Assembly (NCBI RefSeq): GCF_021018805.1
Contig: NC_086249.1
Span: forward strand, 75,728,472-75,792,471
Direction: 5' to 3'
Source: Prinia subflava
Lineage: Eukaryota; Chordata; Aves; Passeriformes; Cisticolidae
Length of the DNA: 64,000 nucleotides
Positions within the stretch are counted from its first letter, which is position 1. Each line of letters opens with the position of its first letter. This document shows, piece by piece, positions 46,004-59,479 of this stretch. The notes under the pieces were generated by a model. The model was not told the DNA's origin. It did no database searches and worked only from the letters and a program-made list of their open reading frames with translations. A program made the translations under genes and the position numbers.

Positions 46004-49000
46004 CATTTGCTCCTTAGCAAAAGGACTACAGGCTCTGCAGCAATTCACTGGAGGCAACTAGAAACTCTGATGTTTCTTTCAATGTAATGTGCTAATAATT
46101 CTGACAGATTTTCCCAATTAACTAGAACCTTTCCAGGGAACCCAGAGTTAAACTCCCATTTAGATAGCAGAAATGCCAGGTTTCTTCCATCTGCACATTT
46201 TTCTAGTCTTCTGAGGAAATGATGTCTGGAACAAGATAAGCACACTAACCATAGTGCTACTTACTCATTTTTCCTGTACCTTTTCCTATGCACGGCTTCT
46301 GTCATAGGCAGCAGGACCAGTGATAAAAGACAATTATAGCACAGCATTTGCCCAAGGTAGTTTTTGGCTGCAATTTTGCTTCCAAACATATCTGCATTCA
46401 GACACCTTGCACTGTTTTAAAACAGACAAAATGGTCCAAGACTGTAGAACTGGTAAATGGCCATAGACAGGTCTAAAGTACATTGTTTTTAAGAAGCTCC
46501 TTGCTCAGAATGAAAAATGACACTAGTTATTCAAGTGAGAGCCAAAATAAATGCATTTTAAAATGGTGATGTCTCTCTCTGAATAAAAATTGAAGGACCA
46601 TACTGTGACAACAGAGAACAGCCACCTACTTATGGCATGTCAGGACAGCAATAAGTGACTCACTCACCCACCTACACTCCAAGGACACCAGGGCCTGGTG
46701 TCTCTATCACAAAGTTGTCACAACACTGAATTTAGACAAACAGTTTTTCTTACTGCCCACAGTCTGTACTTGCTCACTTTTCCAGGTCATCAATTCCTAA
46801 AATACCTCAAGGTGAAAATGAGTGGGAGTGACACTACACAAACACTTCCCTTTATTAGTAAGCCTGTACTAATATTTGCTTTAAAACCTGTTTGTTGATA
46901 AATGCTAATTAAATATCAGCTAAAAGCTTTATTTTGACCTTCTCCTGGGGTCTTTTGGAGTCTAATTTGTAGGGCAACCAAAAAGCCCCACCTAAAGTTT
47001 TCTGTAAAGTGAATAAAACCACCACTAGCAGAAAAGAAAAAGAGAGAGAATTTTGTATAGTGGGAAGAAAGTAGAGAGAAACATCTGGAGCAGAGAGATG
47101 AGTTCCCAGCTGTGCCACAAGTTATTGAGGATGTGAAAATGAAGTTCAGTAGTGGCTTTTTTGTGTGATGGTCAATGAGCTGCAAAGAATATTCTATTGG
47201 CAAAGAGATTCAAGGACTGGTTTGTCCTACAAAAGATCAGCAAGTGCTTCCTAAGCTTTCTTTATTCTTTGAAAGGCAGGTGTCTGCCAGGGGTTAGTGC
47301 ACTACCTAATTCTGCTGAGTGTTACATGGACATGAGAATTAGGGTGAAAGTTGTCTGCAGGTGAGAAAAATTAGTTTCTTTTTTCACTGTGAGGACAAAG
47401 AAAATTAGGTGAAGAAGAGAATATAAATGAAAGACATAAAACTCATGGGTTACACAGAAGTGTGAAAGGACAAAAACTCAGGGCTACTTGTATAATAATC
47501 AATAAAATACGCCAGGGTCCAATCTCTGCAGACTATTAGGACAGTAGTATTCACTCCTGAAGAGCTAAATTGTCTCTTTTATAATCCCATCCCAAAAATG
47601 TGGTACACATTATGCTCCAAACCATTGGTAGGTGGTAGACTGGTAGGTGTCACCAACCAAAACAATATTTGGGACCAAAAACTGAGCTAAAAATCAAGCA
47701 TTCCAAGTGATTATGTGTCCACAATTTATTTCAGCTTTGTTTTTAAGCAAGGAGGAGTCAAGGAAGACGGAGTTCTGCACTAAGGATTGCATCAGTCAAA
47801 CTGAGTCACTTGATATTTACATAACATATTTCCATGTAAGTTCCCAGTTTCCCAGAAAAACCTCAAAGCTTCATGCACACCTGCTAAAAGGCAAGATTTC
47901 AGGCCTGGCAGTAAGTGACGAGTGTGTCATGACAATAGATGAACCCTCTTTATGAAGCACTCTTTACTTTCTGAGTTCTTAGATCCTCACTCAGATATGA
48001 AATGCTCAGTACAACAGCACAAGTGTAACCCCTCAGGCTCACTCTGCATGCACAGCAGAACCAGAAGCTCCTCTGTCCCTCTGATAGGGACAAGACATCT
48101 CTTCCATCCCAAATCAGCTCCCCTGTGGTGAATGGTTTCTTAGCACTGGAGCAGGAGGGTAACTCTTCAGCTCCAGTGGCATTGTCTAAATTGATCTTCA
48201 TTTCAGTATAAACAGGCACCAGCAGTGGAACTCCAGCTCAAACCTGGGTGCTTCCTCTTGCCACTCTGTCCCCACATTGACATAGCTCTGAAAGCTGAAG
48301 AGGGATTAGGTCGTCTTCTCTGGTTTTAGGCAGAGAACAAGTAAGTGCTGTAAGATTTGAACCAGTTTGTTCCATAAATGAGAGGTGATGAAAAATAATA
48401 ATCCTTAGGCCCCCAAATAGATTTTGTTACTATTTGAGAATATCAGTTTTCATATAAATATTAAAGCAGGAATTTAGAACTGATTGCATGACAATAAGTT
48501 CCATCATCCCAAATAATAGATGACAAATTAAAAAAAAGAACCAAATGTGCTAATTTTCTTCTGTACATTATGGTAGCTTAGAGAACAAAAAGATTCACTT
48601 TTATATGCCTTGCATGAGCAGTCTGATACAAAAATGTTCATCTCTAGCAAGTAGGAAAATAATTTTCTAAGGTCAGGCAGGAGATATCAAAAAGTGTGTG
48701 GAGAATGTGACAATAAAGATCAGAATACACAGAACAAATGATGGTGAGGTGAAATTCAGAAACTTGGATAAGTTTGAGAGGAAAGATACAGGCCAAAGCA
48801 GCAGAGTGAGTGAGGAAGAGGCAGAGAGCCAAGGCCATAGTATGAGTTTAGGAGATATTCTTATTAACCTCTGAAGTGCAGAAAGCCAAATTTATGCCAA
48901 GTGCTGTATGAGGCAGCTTGGTGTTGATAGTCTACCTTTGGGCACAGTGTTCATACTCCAGTTGCAATTAGACTGACAAAACTCCACTTCTGCTGATGGA

Positions 49001-49021
49001 GCTTGTTGCAGACCTTTTGAG

Positions 49022-49037
49022 AAAAAAAAAAAAAAAA
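49022..49037 (+). repeat. A-homopolymer, 16 bp
   Basis: Sixteen A residues between GCAGACCTTTTGAG and GTCCTG. No gene-derived sequence is recognised on either side. Confidence 0.9.
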
Positions 49038-49894
49038 GTCCTGTAAAAGAGCACTTTTGCTGATATGTCTTAATCCATACAAAGGGGTTCTGCTGGCACA
49101 GCTGTGCTGGCTGCAGATCACACTTCAGCACTCCCCTGATTGATGCACATACCTTGCAACAGTTTGTCATGCTGCCGGCCAAGGTCTGTGTTAGGAAAAA
49201 GGGAGTTAGAGGAGCAGGAAAGGAGGGTCAGAAAGCAGAAGAGCAGAGAGATTTCCATGTTGTAACCAAGCAGAGAGTGAGTAATAGTGGATAAAAAAAT
49301 CAACAAATCAAGAATAAACAGTACTCACCAGGGTTGTTTTTTTTTAAGTCTGTTTTTCATTGCTGTGTTAGCTATCTGGTGTTTTGTTGAAAGAGAATTC
49401 TAAACTATATCCTTTCTTAATATTAAGACATAGTAGCCTCTAAACTTGAAAGGAACCTGTGGTTATTGAATGCATTAGTCTTTAAAAATCATGGGCTAGT
49501 GCTTCATTACACATAAAAATTACTTTATTTTGATCAAAACATTGTGTTGCCATTGCAGTTCTCCTCCACCCTTTAAATTTATTATGCTGGCTGCTCTTCA
49601 GGTTTCTCCTAATTACTGTTGATACACCACCCTTTCACTGGCATTCCTTATGGTTTCCCACATCTTATTTATTTAAAACATTATCTCGAGTCCACTGCTT
49701 TTTTTGCAAGCAAGGCATACAGGAGCTTGAGTTGCAGTATGAAATAATAGCTTTTGCTTAATTAATGTAACTAAATTACTGGAAGAAAGTAATGGTCTAC
49801 AAAAATTTCTCAGATTACAATATCATCACTACACACAGCTGATTACTACTGATTACTCCGTACTACATCAAAAGTCACCCTGTACCCTTTGCAG

Positions 49895-49999
49895 AGATTG
49901 GTGCTGTGTGTGTCCACTCAGACTGTGTATGCATACAATGGGTGGACATATGTGTGTTTATATTGTGGACATATGGTGAGTACTATATATTATATATAT
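49895..49999. repeat. Low-complexity TG/TA region
   Basis: Imperfect TGTG repeats with two copies of GTGGACATATG-like sequence (near 49943 and 49965), ending in TATATATTATATATATAG. Confidence 0.6.
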
Positions 50000-51000
50000 A
50001 GCCTATTTATGGTCACTCTCATTCAGATAAGAATTCGTAGTGTTACCTGATTATACAAAAACACAGACAATAAAAACCTGTTTAAATTAAGGCCAGAAGG
50101 GAAGAGAAAGTGGAGAAAGGAAAGAAACATGGATCACTGACACAGCTGACAAAGCAGAAGCAGCAATTTCCCAAGTCAATAAAGCAGTGCAGCACCATGG
50201 AAGCACTGTTTTGGGGAACTGCTTGGAACTTTCAGCTTCTGGAAAACAGGGTGGAAGAAATATCAGTTTTTTCCAACACTGAGAGTTACTTCCAGATCAG
50301 AAGAGAGCCAGCACTAACCCTCTGTTTTTCCAAACACAGCAAAAGCTAGTTGATTATAAAAAGCCTCCCCTCCCATTTTAACATACCATCTTATATATAA
50401 GTCTTATACAGTCTTAAAAATTACTGCACTAGTGAATGCTGGATTAGAAGTCATCTTTCAGCCGTTTCAGTGATATGCATTCCCTAACTAATGCTTACAT
50501 ACTCTACTGTCATACAGCTTTGACTAGCTATTGCTTGCTACATCATAGAGAGTTCCACAGAACAGTCACTACACATAGAGGGTCACATTAAGAAAAAGAC
50601 CCAAACAAACCACCAAAAATCAAATAGTGAGTCTGTCTGAATCTTTATAGGTTTTTAATTTGTTGGGAAAATATAGGGAATTTGTCAGTTGGAACTGGTC
50701 TCTCTACCCACTTCAGTAGAACTCAGATCAGATCTATTCTAGCATTGCAGAAACACCTGGTTAGATAGTTGTTAAAAGCAAGTCTCCACTGAAGTTCATT
50801 AATTTTATAGGCCAAAAGTATGAGTTATTCTTATGGTCAATGGCATATAATTTAAACTGAGACAGTAAGTTTGACATACATCACAGTGTTTTTAAAGTAT
50901 GTATCAAACAACTGTATGTTTGGATCTTGGCATTCAGCCATGAATTTGAACACAAGGATTAAAAACAGGACTAGTCAGAAGCTTGTGTTGCTCTAGTAAT

Positions 51001-51030
51001 TACAAGTAATTACAAGTAATTACAAGTAAT
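51001..51030 (+). repeat. 10-bp tandem repeat x3
   Basis: Three perfect copies of TACAAGTAAT, with a partial copy (TAGTAAT) just before. Confidence 0.92.
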
Positions 51031-53910
51031 TTTCTAGTCTGGACTATATTATTTTATAGATAATCTGAACTAGTCCCAAAGCACTGCTTTACTTGAAATA
51101 TTTTTCAGGATGGGAATTACTAAAATACTGCATTTGCCAGTTTCTTTGGTGATACTAGCAGACACATTAAGAAGCCTGCAAGCTTCCAGAGTAGCTGGAA
51201 CGGCCCCAGCTACCAAGATGAGTGCTGCAGAGTCAGGGATCCCATAAATTAGGGCATTCCTTGCTGCCAGGGCAAGTGGAAAAGTAGACTGGGCAATCCC
51301 CCTCCCCCCTTAAGCAGTATCACAGGACTCCGGACAAACCCAGCAGGTACCACTGAAAATGATGCTTTAATTTCAGCAAAAGCTCTCCAGGCTACTAGAT
51401 TTCCAACAAAGCAGTCAGGCTCAATGAACCAGATTTTTTCCCAATCAGTTCTACTTACAGATGAGTTCCCCAAAGGCGGGAAAGTCATCCTTTCACTCTC
51501 CTGCTGATGAGGTTTTTTCTCCCTTTTCTTTTCAAATCTCGTTGTTTACAGCTCATTTGCACCATTTTGTACTGAGCCTGGCTATTCTGAGTCAGCTCTA
51601 GGCAAGAGACAATCAATCAGAGCTGCCCTAGACCTGCAGCAGACTGAAAGCAGCACTCGCCTTCCCAGAAGGAGTAAGAGCCTGCAGCCACTTTTCTCTG
51701 CATACCCGGCATCTGAGCTGAATGGAAGTCTTGTTTTGCCGTGCAGAGTCACAAAATCCAGAGGCAAATCTGACTCTAGTGACTACCCAGCAAAAAAACA
51801 TTGGCTTGCACAACTTTCTCTTCAAGCAATCCTTACTAACAACCTAACAGTAAAAGAGCCCCAGCTTCCCTTTTTAATTCTCTAGTGAAGGCATAGCTAG
51901 CTCTTCGCAGACAAATTCTTGTAAAAACTCATTCAAGCATCTTTAATTAGCTTTTTTAGGCAAAGTATTTTAAGAAATCTAGATATAGCAAAATACAAGC
52001 ATGATGAGTCATTAAATATCTCTTAATTTGAAGGGACACCCAATTTGGCATTCAGGAACAATATCCTGAGACAGTATTTTCTTTTCAGAGAGATGTGAAA
52101 TATGTTTTGACTCCATGCATACAGGAAATCCCACAGCAGCTCCTGTACAAATAGAATCCCTTCCAAGTCCTTGGTGTTAAAAATTACTTTTAGGATCTTA
52201 AAAAGTCATAGGATTGCTTTAAGGATCCCAGTGTTTCCAAAAACATTAAGTCTTTTAATATTCTCCTCTTTATTTTCTCCTTCTGGGGTTCTAACATTGA
52301 AGTTTTTTCCAACTGTGGGTTTTTTTGCCTTAGCAAGCTGAGATGGTTGCAAGATCCCATTATGCAAGGGTATTGAGCTTTAAAAACAGCAACAAATACT
52401 GTGAGACTCACCATGAAATAGCAAGAGTTGGCAGCATCGCAGTAAGGATATTAGCTTTCATTTCCTTACAAACTGCAGTTTCTATAAATAGCATCTGTCT
52501 GCTTTTACTCCTGCAGTTAATTACATAGGTTTTCCTGCATTTCCTCTTCTGCAGTGTCCCTGTGTATATTAGTTGATGGACTGAAGCAATGCTTATGGAT
52601 TTCCCCCTGTAAATGCCTTGGACATTAAAAAACAAAAGTATTTCTCCAAGTGGGGAGGTTAAGTAGGTAAAGAACTGTCTCTGATTTCCCATTGCTTAAG
52701 GGGACTACTTGCCACTGTGTGTTATAATTTTTGGCTGGTGGGCCAGGCACAGCTGAGTGGCCACTCCATGGCTGGGGTTTCCCCTGCACAAGTATTGTCA
52801 GCGCCCCATCCAGTTCAACCTTGTCCTTTACAGCAGAGTGTTGGTTGTTCTGCTGTGGATTGGCTTGGGCAAGATATTAAGGAGCAAGTTTACTTTGCCT
52901 AGCTTTGTACACCGCCAAGGAAACACCTTCCTCTGCACTAATCACTTATGGAAAATGTGGAAAACAAAATGCTTTTTTGAGCATGGGCTTCACTGATCCA
53001 TTTACCTACTGACACATTTTGGGATGTTCTTCGTGTCCTAGAAGTACCAGTCTTTCTCCACCAACTGTGGCAGCACTTTTTCAGTTATTTGAGATTATCA
53101 GAGGAAACTTCCAGATCTGAAAGCTCTAAATGCTGATCAATGGTTCTGTATTCCTCACATCTCAAATATTACTAGTTATTAAGCATTTGCAAAGTGGTAT
53201 TTTTCACTACTACCATACCTCCAAGCTAACTACAGATAGCTGAATGCTTTATGTCTTTAATTTACAGCTGTCCTACACTTTGACTAGTTTTTCATCGTCT
53301 TTATTATACAGTACTAGCAATTTCCAAATCCCCCATTCCTGAGCCTTAACAGGCCAGTTGGCTCATTTGCCAGGGTCTGCATGTGAACAGAGTCATAGAA
53401 GGGACACGGCTGCTCAGGTGGTGGAGGAAAGGACATGGCAGCCCTCTACTCTCAGAACAGGCTTCTTTCCACACAAGACACCAATCGAAGGTATGCATTC
53501 CACAGTGTTGTAGCCTCCTTCCCCCTCCAGCCCCCTACACACCAGACAGCCTCTATGAATCAATCCCTCATCAGACTGAACAGCTGTGTGTGGTGGAGCA
53601 GATCCTGCAACATGCACCTGGCAGGATGTGAGATGCAGGTGCCCTTGGAGCATGGTAGATGGGAAAAACATTTCAGAGAAATGTTTGCAGACTGTGAGAG
53701 GCTTGCTAGGTAGCACTGATCTCACTTCCAAAAGATAGAAGTTGCTCAACAATGTCTTACCATTGTACTGAAAAGGTCCAGCAGGGCTGCTCAGGCTCTG
53801 AACAAGATCAGCTTCCCTTAGTGTTGCAACACTGAACATGCCTCTTTCTCACAAGGCTCCTGCTCTCCTCTCCACCAGTTGAGAGACAAAGGAGTGAGAT
53901 TTCTCTGGAT

Positions 53911-54892
53911 GTAGACAGAGTTGTTCTCAATGGCTCTATGTCCAGGTGGAGGTCAGTGATGGGTGGTGTCTCCCAGGGCTTTGTCTTGGGAGCAGTGTTC
54001 TTCAATATCTTCATCAATTACATGAATAGTGAGATTGAGTCATTAATACAGTTGACACAACTGAAGGAGGGGATGCCATCCTGAGGGACTTGGAAAACCT
54101 TGAGAAGAGGCTCCGCAAGAACCTCATGAGGTTCAACAAGGCCAAGTGAAAGGTGCTGCATCAGGGTCAGAGCAATCCCAGAGATGAGTAAAGACTGGGA
54201 GACCTTATTGAAAGAAGAGAACGACTTGGGGGTTTTGGTGGAGGAAAAACTGGGCATGACCTGACAATATGCACCTGCAGCCCAGAAAGTCAACAGCATT
54301 CTGGGCTGAACTAAAGGAGGTGGGGCCATCAGGTCAAGGGAGGTGATTCTGCTCCTCTACTCCACTTGTGTGAGACCCCACATGGAAGACTGTGTCCAGC
54401 TCTAGAGTGAGCCCTCAGCACAAGAAAGACATGGATCTGTTTGAACACAACCAGAAGAGGGGCATGAAGATGATCAGAGGGCTGGAGCACCTCTTCGAAA
54501 AAGTCAGGATGAGACAATTGGAGTTGATCAGTCCGGAGAAGAGAATGCTCTGGGGAAACCTCATTGGATTCCTCCAGTACTTAAAGGGGGTTTATAAAAA
54601 AGAGGGACACTAACTTTTTACACAGGCAGATATTGAAAGAACATGGGGTAATAGTTTTAAACTAAAAACCAAGAGATTAGGTGTTAGGAAGAAATTCTTT
54701 AGACAGAAGCACAGAGACAGGTTGCCCAGAGAAGCTGTGGATGCCCCATCCCTGGCAGGATGCTCAAAATCAATTTGGATGGGGCCCTAAGCAACCTCTT
54801 CTTGTGGGTGGCATCCTTGCCCATGACAGTGAGATTAGAACTAGATGATCTTTAAGGTCCCTTCCAACCCAAGCCATTCCATGATTCTATGA
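53911..54892 (+). mobile_element. CR1 LINE, longest copy (~980 bp), with reverse-transcriptase C-terminal remnant
   Basis: The nucleotide order follows CR1 from the late ORF2 region (CAATGGCTCTATGTCCAGGT, TTCAATATCTTCATCAATTA) to the 3' tail (GATGATCTTTAAGGTCCC, CCATGATTCTATGAG). Part of ORF2 is still readable in one frame at 54392-54613, with KKDMDLFEHNQKR, MIRGLEHLFEK and LIGFLQYLKG, which corresponds to the CR1 RT C-terminal extension. Upstream frames are broken by stops and shifts, and the 5' end is missing, so the copy is dead. The 5' limit is approximate by some tens of bases. Confidence 0.92.
54413..54613 (+). pseudogene. CR1 ORF2 C-terminal remnant
   Basis: Within the CR1 copy this frame keeps the C-terminal segment of the LINE reverse-transcriptase ORF (Q-KKD..L.....KR..KMIRGLEHL, then L.SPEKR.L.G.LI..LQYLKG). 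It has no usable start and no catalytic RT core, so no function is expected. It stops at TAA, 54611-54613. Confidence 0.75.
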
Positions 54893-54900
54893 GACTGCTT

Positions 54901-54985
54901 GTGGTGTATATACACATAAACACAGAAAAACACACATATATATGCTTCTGTATGTGCATGTGCATGTCTGTGTGTATCTACGTAT
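54901..54985. repeat. CA/TG/TA-rich low-complexity sequence beside CR1 tail
   Basis: Imperfect ACACA, ATATATA and TGTGCATGTGCATG repeats begin right after the CR1 terminus. Microsatellites often arise from LINE tails. Confidence 0.6.
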
Positions 54986-56291
54986 CTCATGCAGACTAGA
55001 AGGAAACAAGGAATAATGCCATTTTGGCTGCTATCTTGCCTCATCAAATTCTGGCATTTTCAGCAGGCTGTTCACACTGAAAGCTTCTTGCCTTCTTTCT
55101 GCTTGTTCAAAACATGTACGCCTGTCCCCTTTACAGGAAGCCAGATGGGATACGTCTCATCTGCAAAGGGCAGAACAGATTTTGTCTGATGTGTGGTATC
55201 ATGTCTTTACAGTTATTTTTATAGTTCTTAAAGTCCTAGATTCTGACTAAGGCCTCTGGGTGGATCCACAATATAAAGCATGTTAATATTAAAATAAGTC
55301 CTCTGGACCAAAGGAGAATCATGAGTAATTTGACAGATGTTTCTGGCAATATCCAACATGGGAAATCTTTGTTTTAGGATCATATAAATATTACAAAAGT
55401 GGCCTAGTAAATTACACTATGTTAAAATTAGGTTTGTTTTACTTTCTTATGATAGGAAGAAGCTAATTGTTAAAATGGAATAATTGTAATGCCAAGCTTT
55501 CAAAAACCATGTCAAGTCAAATCAGGAGTTATTATATCAGCAATGTATATGCGATCTTATCTCTATGTCTATGGCGGATGCCAATTTCCAACTGTTTCAC
55601 ACAACCATCAGGCTAAAGGCACTTTTTGGTTCATGTTATGATTCTTGCATACTGACAAAACCCCATGCTATAAAAAATAGTTCAAATGTAATCAGGGCTG
55701 ATGACCCTGAGAAGAGGAATATAACTGGTTATCTGCTCTCTAAGCAACCAGCCTGTTCACATAACAGTTCAATAATGATTTCAATCTCTCGCATGTTTGG
55801 CGTCTAAAAGGCCAATTTAATACAGTGTCTTAGGCCAGAAAATCCTATATTTCACTCTAGCCTTAAAGGCAGAGTCATACCTTAAGGCTCAGCTTTTAGT
55901 GACCCAGGCTATCAAAGAGCTCACTAGGCATATTATCAGCATAAGTGATGCTTAGATCTCTCCTTTTTTTTCAATTTTAGTCTTTGATCTGAAGAAAATG
56001 TGTGCAGTTGAAAAAAAGAGTCAGGCACTGGGAAAGGCTCTGGAGAGAGCTTGAAATTCAAGAGATACTGGGCATCAGAGGCTAGATTCAGGATAATGGC
56101 AGGAGAAATAAGAGAGCAGATACCAAGCAAAATGCAGTGAGATGAAGGACACTCAGAAAAAGCCATGTGACAACAAAGGAAGAGCTCTGGATGGGAAGGA
56201 GACATCAATGGGTGCAGGAAGCAATTAGAGCACAGAGCAATCTGCAGATATCACCTGGGTTTAGTGCTTTGCTCCAACGACCCTGAAAAAC

Positions 56292-56339
56292 AGTAAAGAG
56301 TCCACATTTTAGTTTAGTAAAGAGTCCACATTTTAATTC
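56292..56339 (+). repeat. 24-bp tandem duplication
   Basis: Units 56292-56315 and 56316-56339 (AGTAAAGAGTCCACATTTTA plus four bases) agree at 22 of 24 positions. Confidence 0.9.
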
Positions 56340-58285
56340 AGGTTATCCAGTAAATCTGGTCTTTGGCTCTTGGCTCCTCCAGCTTTTCAAAACAGTTTGC
56401 TTGTTTCTTGAGGGTCATACTTTGTAGGATCCATGCATCATCCAGAGTGATTTAAAGAAAATCTCCTTTCACATCCTTTCCTCCAGAAGACTCCCTAAAA
56501 AGGAGATGCATGTGGTACTGCAGTTGACAACAAAAGCAACATACTTGTCCCTTCATACTCAAAAGCTAGAGCCAGACTTGTGCATGTGTATTTTGCACGA
56601 GTTGAAAGTTGAATTTGCTGCTCGCCTGCCTCTTATTTCCAAACCTGCATACTTGGACTGTGTGGGCAGGGAGAGGTCAGATATTAGTTTAGATACAAAT
56701 ATTCGTGCTTTCTGAAACCCTTTGTGCACAGTTTTATTTGCAAATGGAAAGGAAGAGCTAAATTCTTGGGAGTGTCTACATTGACAATTTTTTTTGCTAG
56801 AAAAGCCTAACAAACACTAGGTTTTAAAGGCTTTTTAAAGTAAGGTTAACTCTTGTTTTTATTTATCATGGATTACATTTTGTCAGGTTTTAGTATAAAT
56901 ATCCAGCCTTTCGGATTCCTCATGTGACTGCACAGAAAGCAGAGGGGTGCCAAATCCTTTCCTCATGCCACTGCTTTGCAATACTTTAGCTTCCCTGTAT
57001 CAGTTAGAAAGCAGTTTACTAGCAACAGAGAAAGTCCTGGTCAATGATATGTGAAGAGCTTTTTAGCTCTTGACCAGTGGGGTGTGGCATACTTTCTGAT
57101 TTTTTTTTTTAATAGTGAAACTTTCAAAGGGTGGCACTTAACTCTGCCAATACATACATGTATACAAAGGCTTTAAGCTGCTTTTACATAAACAATTTAG
57201 CAAACAAATGCATAATTCTTCAGAGGCTCCCACCCAAATGTTTGTTATCTTTCTGCTAATATACCTGTTTATAAAACTCAGCTCATGGGAATTACATAAA
57301 GACTTTCAGCTTCTGTTCAATATCTTTAAGTTTCTCTCCTGTTATTCCTTTGCAGAAGAAATCTTAATGTGAATCCTGAGCACTCCAAAACTGTGCAAGT
57401 AAAACAGGTTTTAAAGTATAGCCCACTGACTTATAAACCACTTCTTATAATTGTGGGATTGTAACCGACAATTTGGGGATATCTGGTGTCACAGGTTTGG
57501 CCAATACCACTAGGTGTAAGCACAATTCATCCCAGGTTAGGCTCTCCAAACTTGCACAGGTGTTTTCCTTAAACAGGTAGCTAAGTGTAATGTGAGAATT
57601 GTCTCTTCTTGCCTTGAGCACTCTGTTTGAAAGTTTAATGCTACTACATATCTAACCCTTAATTTACTTTCAGTTACTGAAAGTTTGCTGAATATGCAGT
57701 GCTAAACCTGATCTAGACACCATTTTTTTGATGATTTATACCATTTTTATGTGGTGGACCCAGTGACTCAGCAACTGACTTACTTCTCCTCCCAGCACAG
57801 GCTCTCACTACCCCACAACACTGGTGTGTGCACCATCTTTCCACTCAGATGTGCTACACTCAAGCCATTTGTGAGTCACCTGGCATTGATAAAGATATAA
57901 ACAGTTTATTCTAAGAGGTGATGTGCTTTGACAAGAGAAAGGAACAAATACTATTCTTGTTTCTCCTCCGATCTGTGTAAACAAGCTGGAGGGCCATCCA
58001 GAGGAAAAATGAAGCCTGAACAGCTCCTGGAGGCCTGGGGTGAACCAGAGCCCCACAAAATAGTGGGTGGCAGAGGTTAGCAGGCCAGTGGCAGAAAGTC
58101 CAGCAATTCACTTTTTGGAGTATCCGCTTGCTGCCTGCAAGGAGCCCTTGGATGGGTGAAGCTCAGTTTATGGGAATACTGCACAATGATAAAATGTCCT
58201 CCTCACCCCATTTCAGCATTTCCAAAGCACAGGAAAGGGATATTTGTTCATTCCAGCTTCCTGTTTAAGTTAACCCCAAGTGAAA

Positions 58286-58330
58286 GCAAGCAAACAAGCA
58301 AACAAACAAACAAACAACAACAACAAAAAA
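58286..58330 (+). repeat. (CAAA)n / (CAA)n microsatellite
   Basis: GCAAGCAAACAAGCAAACAA continues as CAAA and then CAA repeats into an A run. A shorter (ACAA)n follows near 58441. Confidence 0.9.
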
Positions 58331-59479
58331 AGACCCACAGAAAATTGAAATTGGGAGGGATTTTTATATTTGTCTTACTTTTTTTCTCTTAAAATCTTAT
58401 ACTTTTCCCTTATCAACAGAGGAGTAGACTATGCCAAAAAACACAAACAAACAAACAGAACAGGTCAATTTTCCCTTTTCCCCTTGTACTAACTACAACC
58501 TTGTTGTTTCTATATTCCAAGAGCTGAGAAACCCAGGAAATCCCTGCTAAATTTGAAGTAGCATCAAAAGAACAGACAGCAGGATTGGTAAAGGGTTTGT
58601 GGCTTCACACAGTACCAGGATCAGGTAATGTGCTGAACTAGCACTCACCTAGTGCCTCAGGGCCTGAAAAGGGCTCATAATTAAGTGGACACTTTACAGA
58701 GCAATTACAAACATACTGCAAATGAGAGAAGGAAGGATGAAAACACAGCAGCACATACAGTCTCTGAGGCTCCGGTAATGGCTTTCACTTCTTGGTCTTC
58801 ATGGAATTTGCCATGGCAGCATCTGAGCTGTGGGACTAGGTACCTCCCCAGAAAATGCCCCAGTGCTGTCCTGACCTCGTATCAAAACTAGATGTTTATA
58901 CTCTACGCCTATTTTCTGTGACAACAAGAAACATGCTGGCAGGTATGAAGGGCTTGCTTTTGTACTCAGCATGATCCCACCTTGGGATATCACAGGATCA
59001 GGACCAAGGGTTCCACCATAAAATGCATCTGTGCTACAGTAGACACAGCCTGGAGTGACCTGTGGCAGCCTTTCATGCTGCCTGTGGAATCCCTCATCTG
59101 CTCTTCAATCCTAACCTAAAGTGCTGAAGAGACACGTCACATCCAGTAGCAAGGATTTAATTATTCTCTATAGGTTCTTTAAATCTCTGCATTTATTTAC
59201 TACACTTATTTACTTGTGATTTTAGACTAGATCTTTCATTCTAAATTATCTTCTCTTCTGTATTTCTTGCTTATCCCATAAATGTATCTTTCTCCAGAAA
59301 GTGCAGATCGTAAACCACAGAACAAGAGATTGGCATTTTCCAGTCCTTGCTGGTAAGACCTACCCTACGACAAGGGAACAGAAAAAATCCACAGAGGGGA
59401 ACGTGCGTTACCGCACACCACTGCCAGGGTGTGTGCGGGGGTGGCAGTGCCTAATGCTTTCCATCGGAAACCTCATTTT

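Larger units (their letters stand above)
46004..53910. other. Intergenic spacer, no gene seen
   Basis: The longest element-free stretch in the window (about 7.9 kb). It holds an A16 run, a TG/TA low-complexity patch and a 10-bp tandem repeat. 49540-49800 is AT-rich unique sequence with ATTAAT and TTTGATCAAA motifs. No open frame shows family resemblance. Confidence 0.6.
54986..59479. other. Intergenic spacer immediately upstream of the ATP10A promoter
   Basis: AT-rich unique sequence with the 24-bp duplication (56292-56339) and the (CAAA)n tract (58286-58330). GC content starts to rise after about 59330. No upstream non-coding exon of ATP10A can be proved from sequence alone. Confidence 0.6.

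Noticed and set aside
46004..46260. Extension of the CR1 tail at 45951 further to the right
   Set aside because: Sequence after about 46003 no longer follows the CR1 order.
51001..51030. CRISPR-like array or regulatory repeat
   Set aside because: It is a plain 10-bp tandem repeat without spacers.
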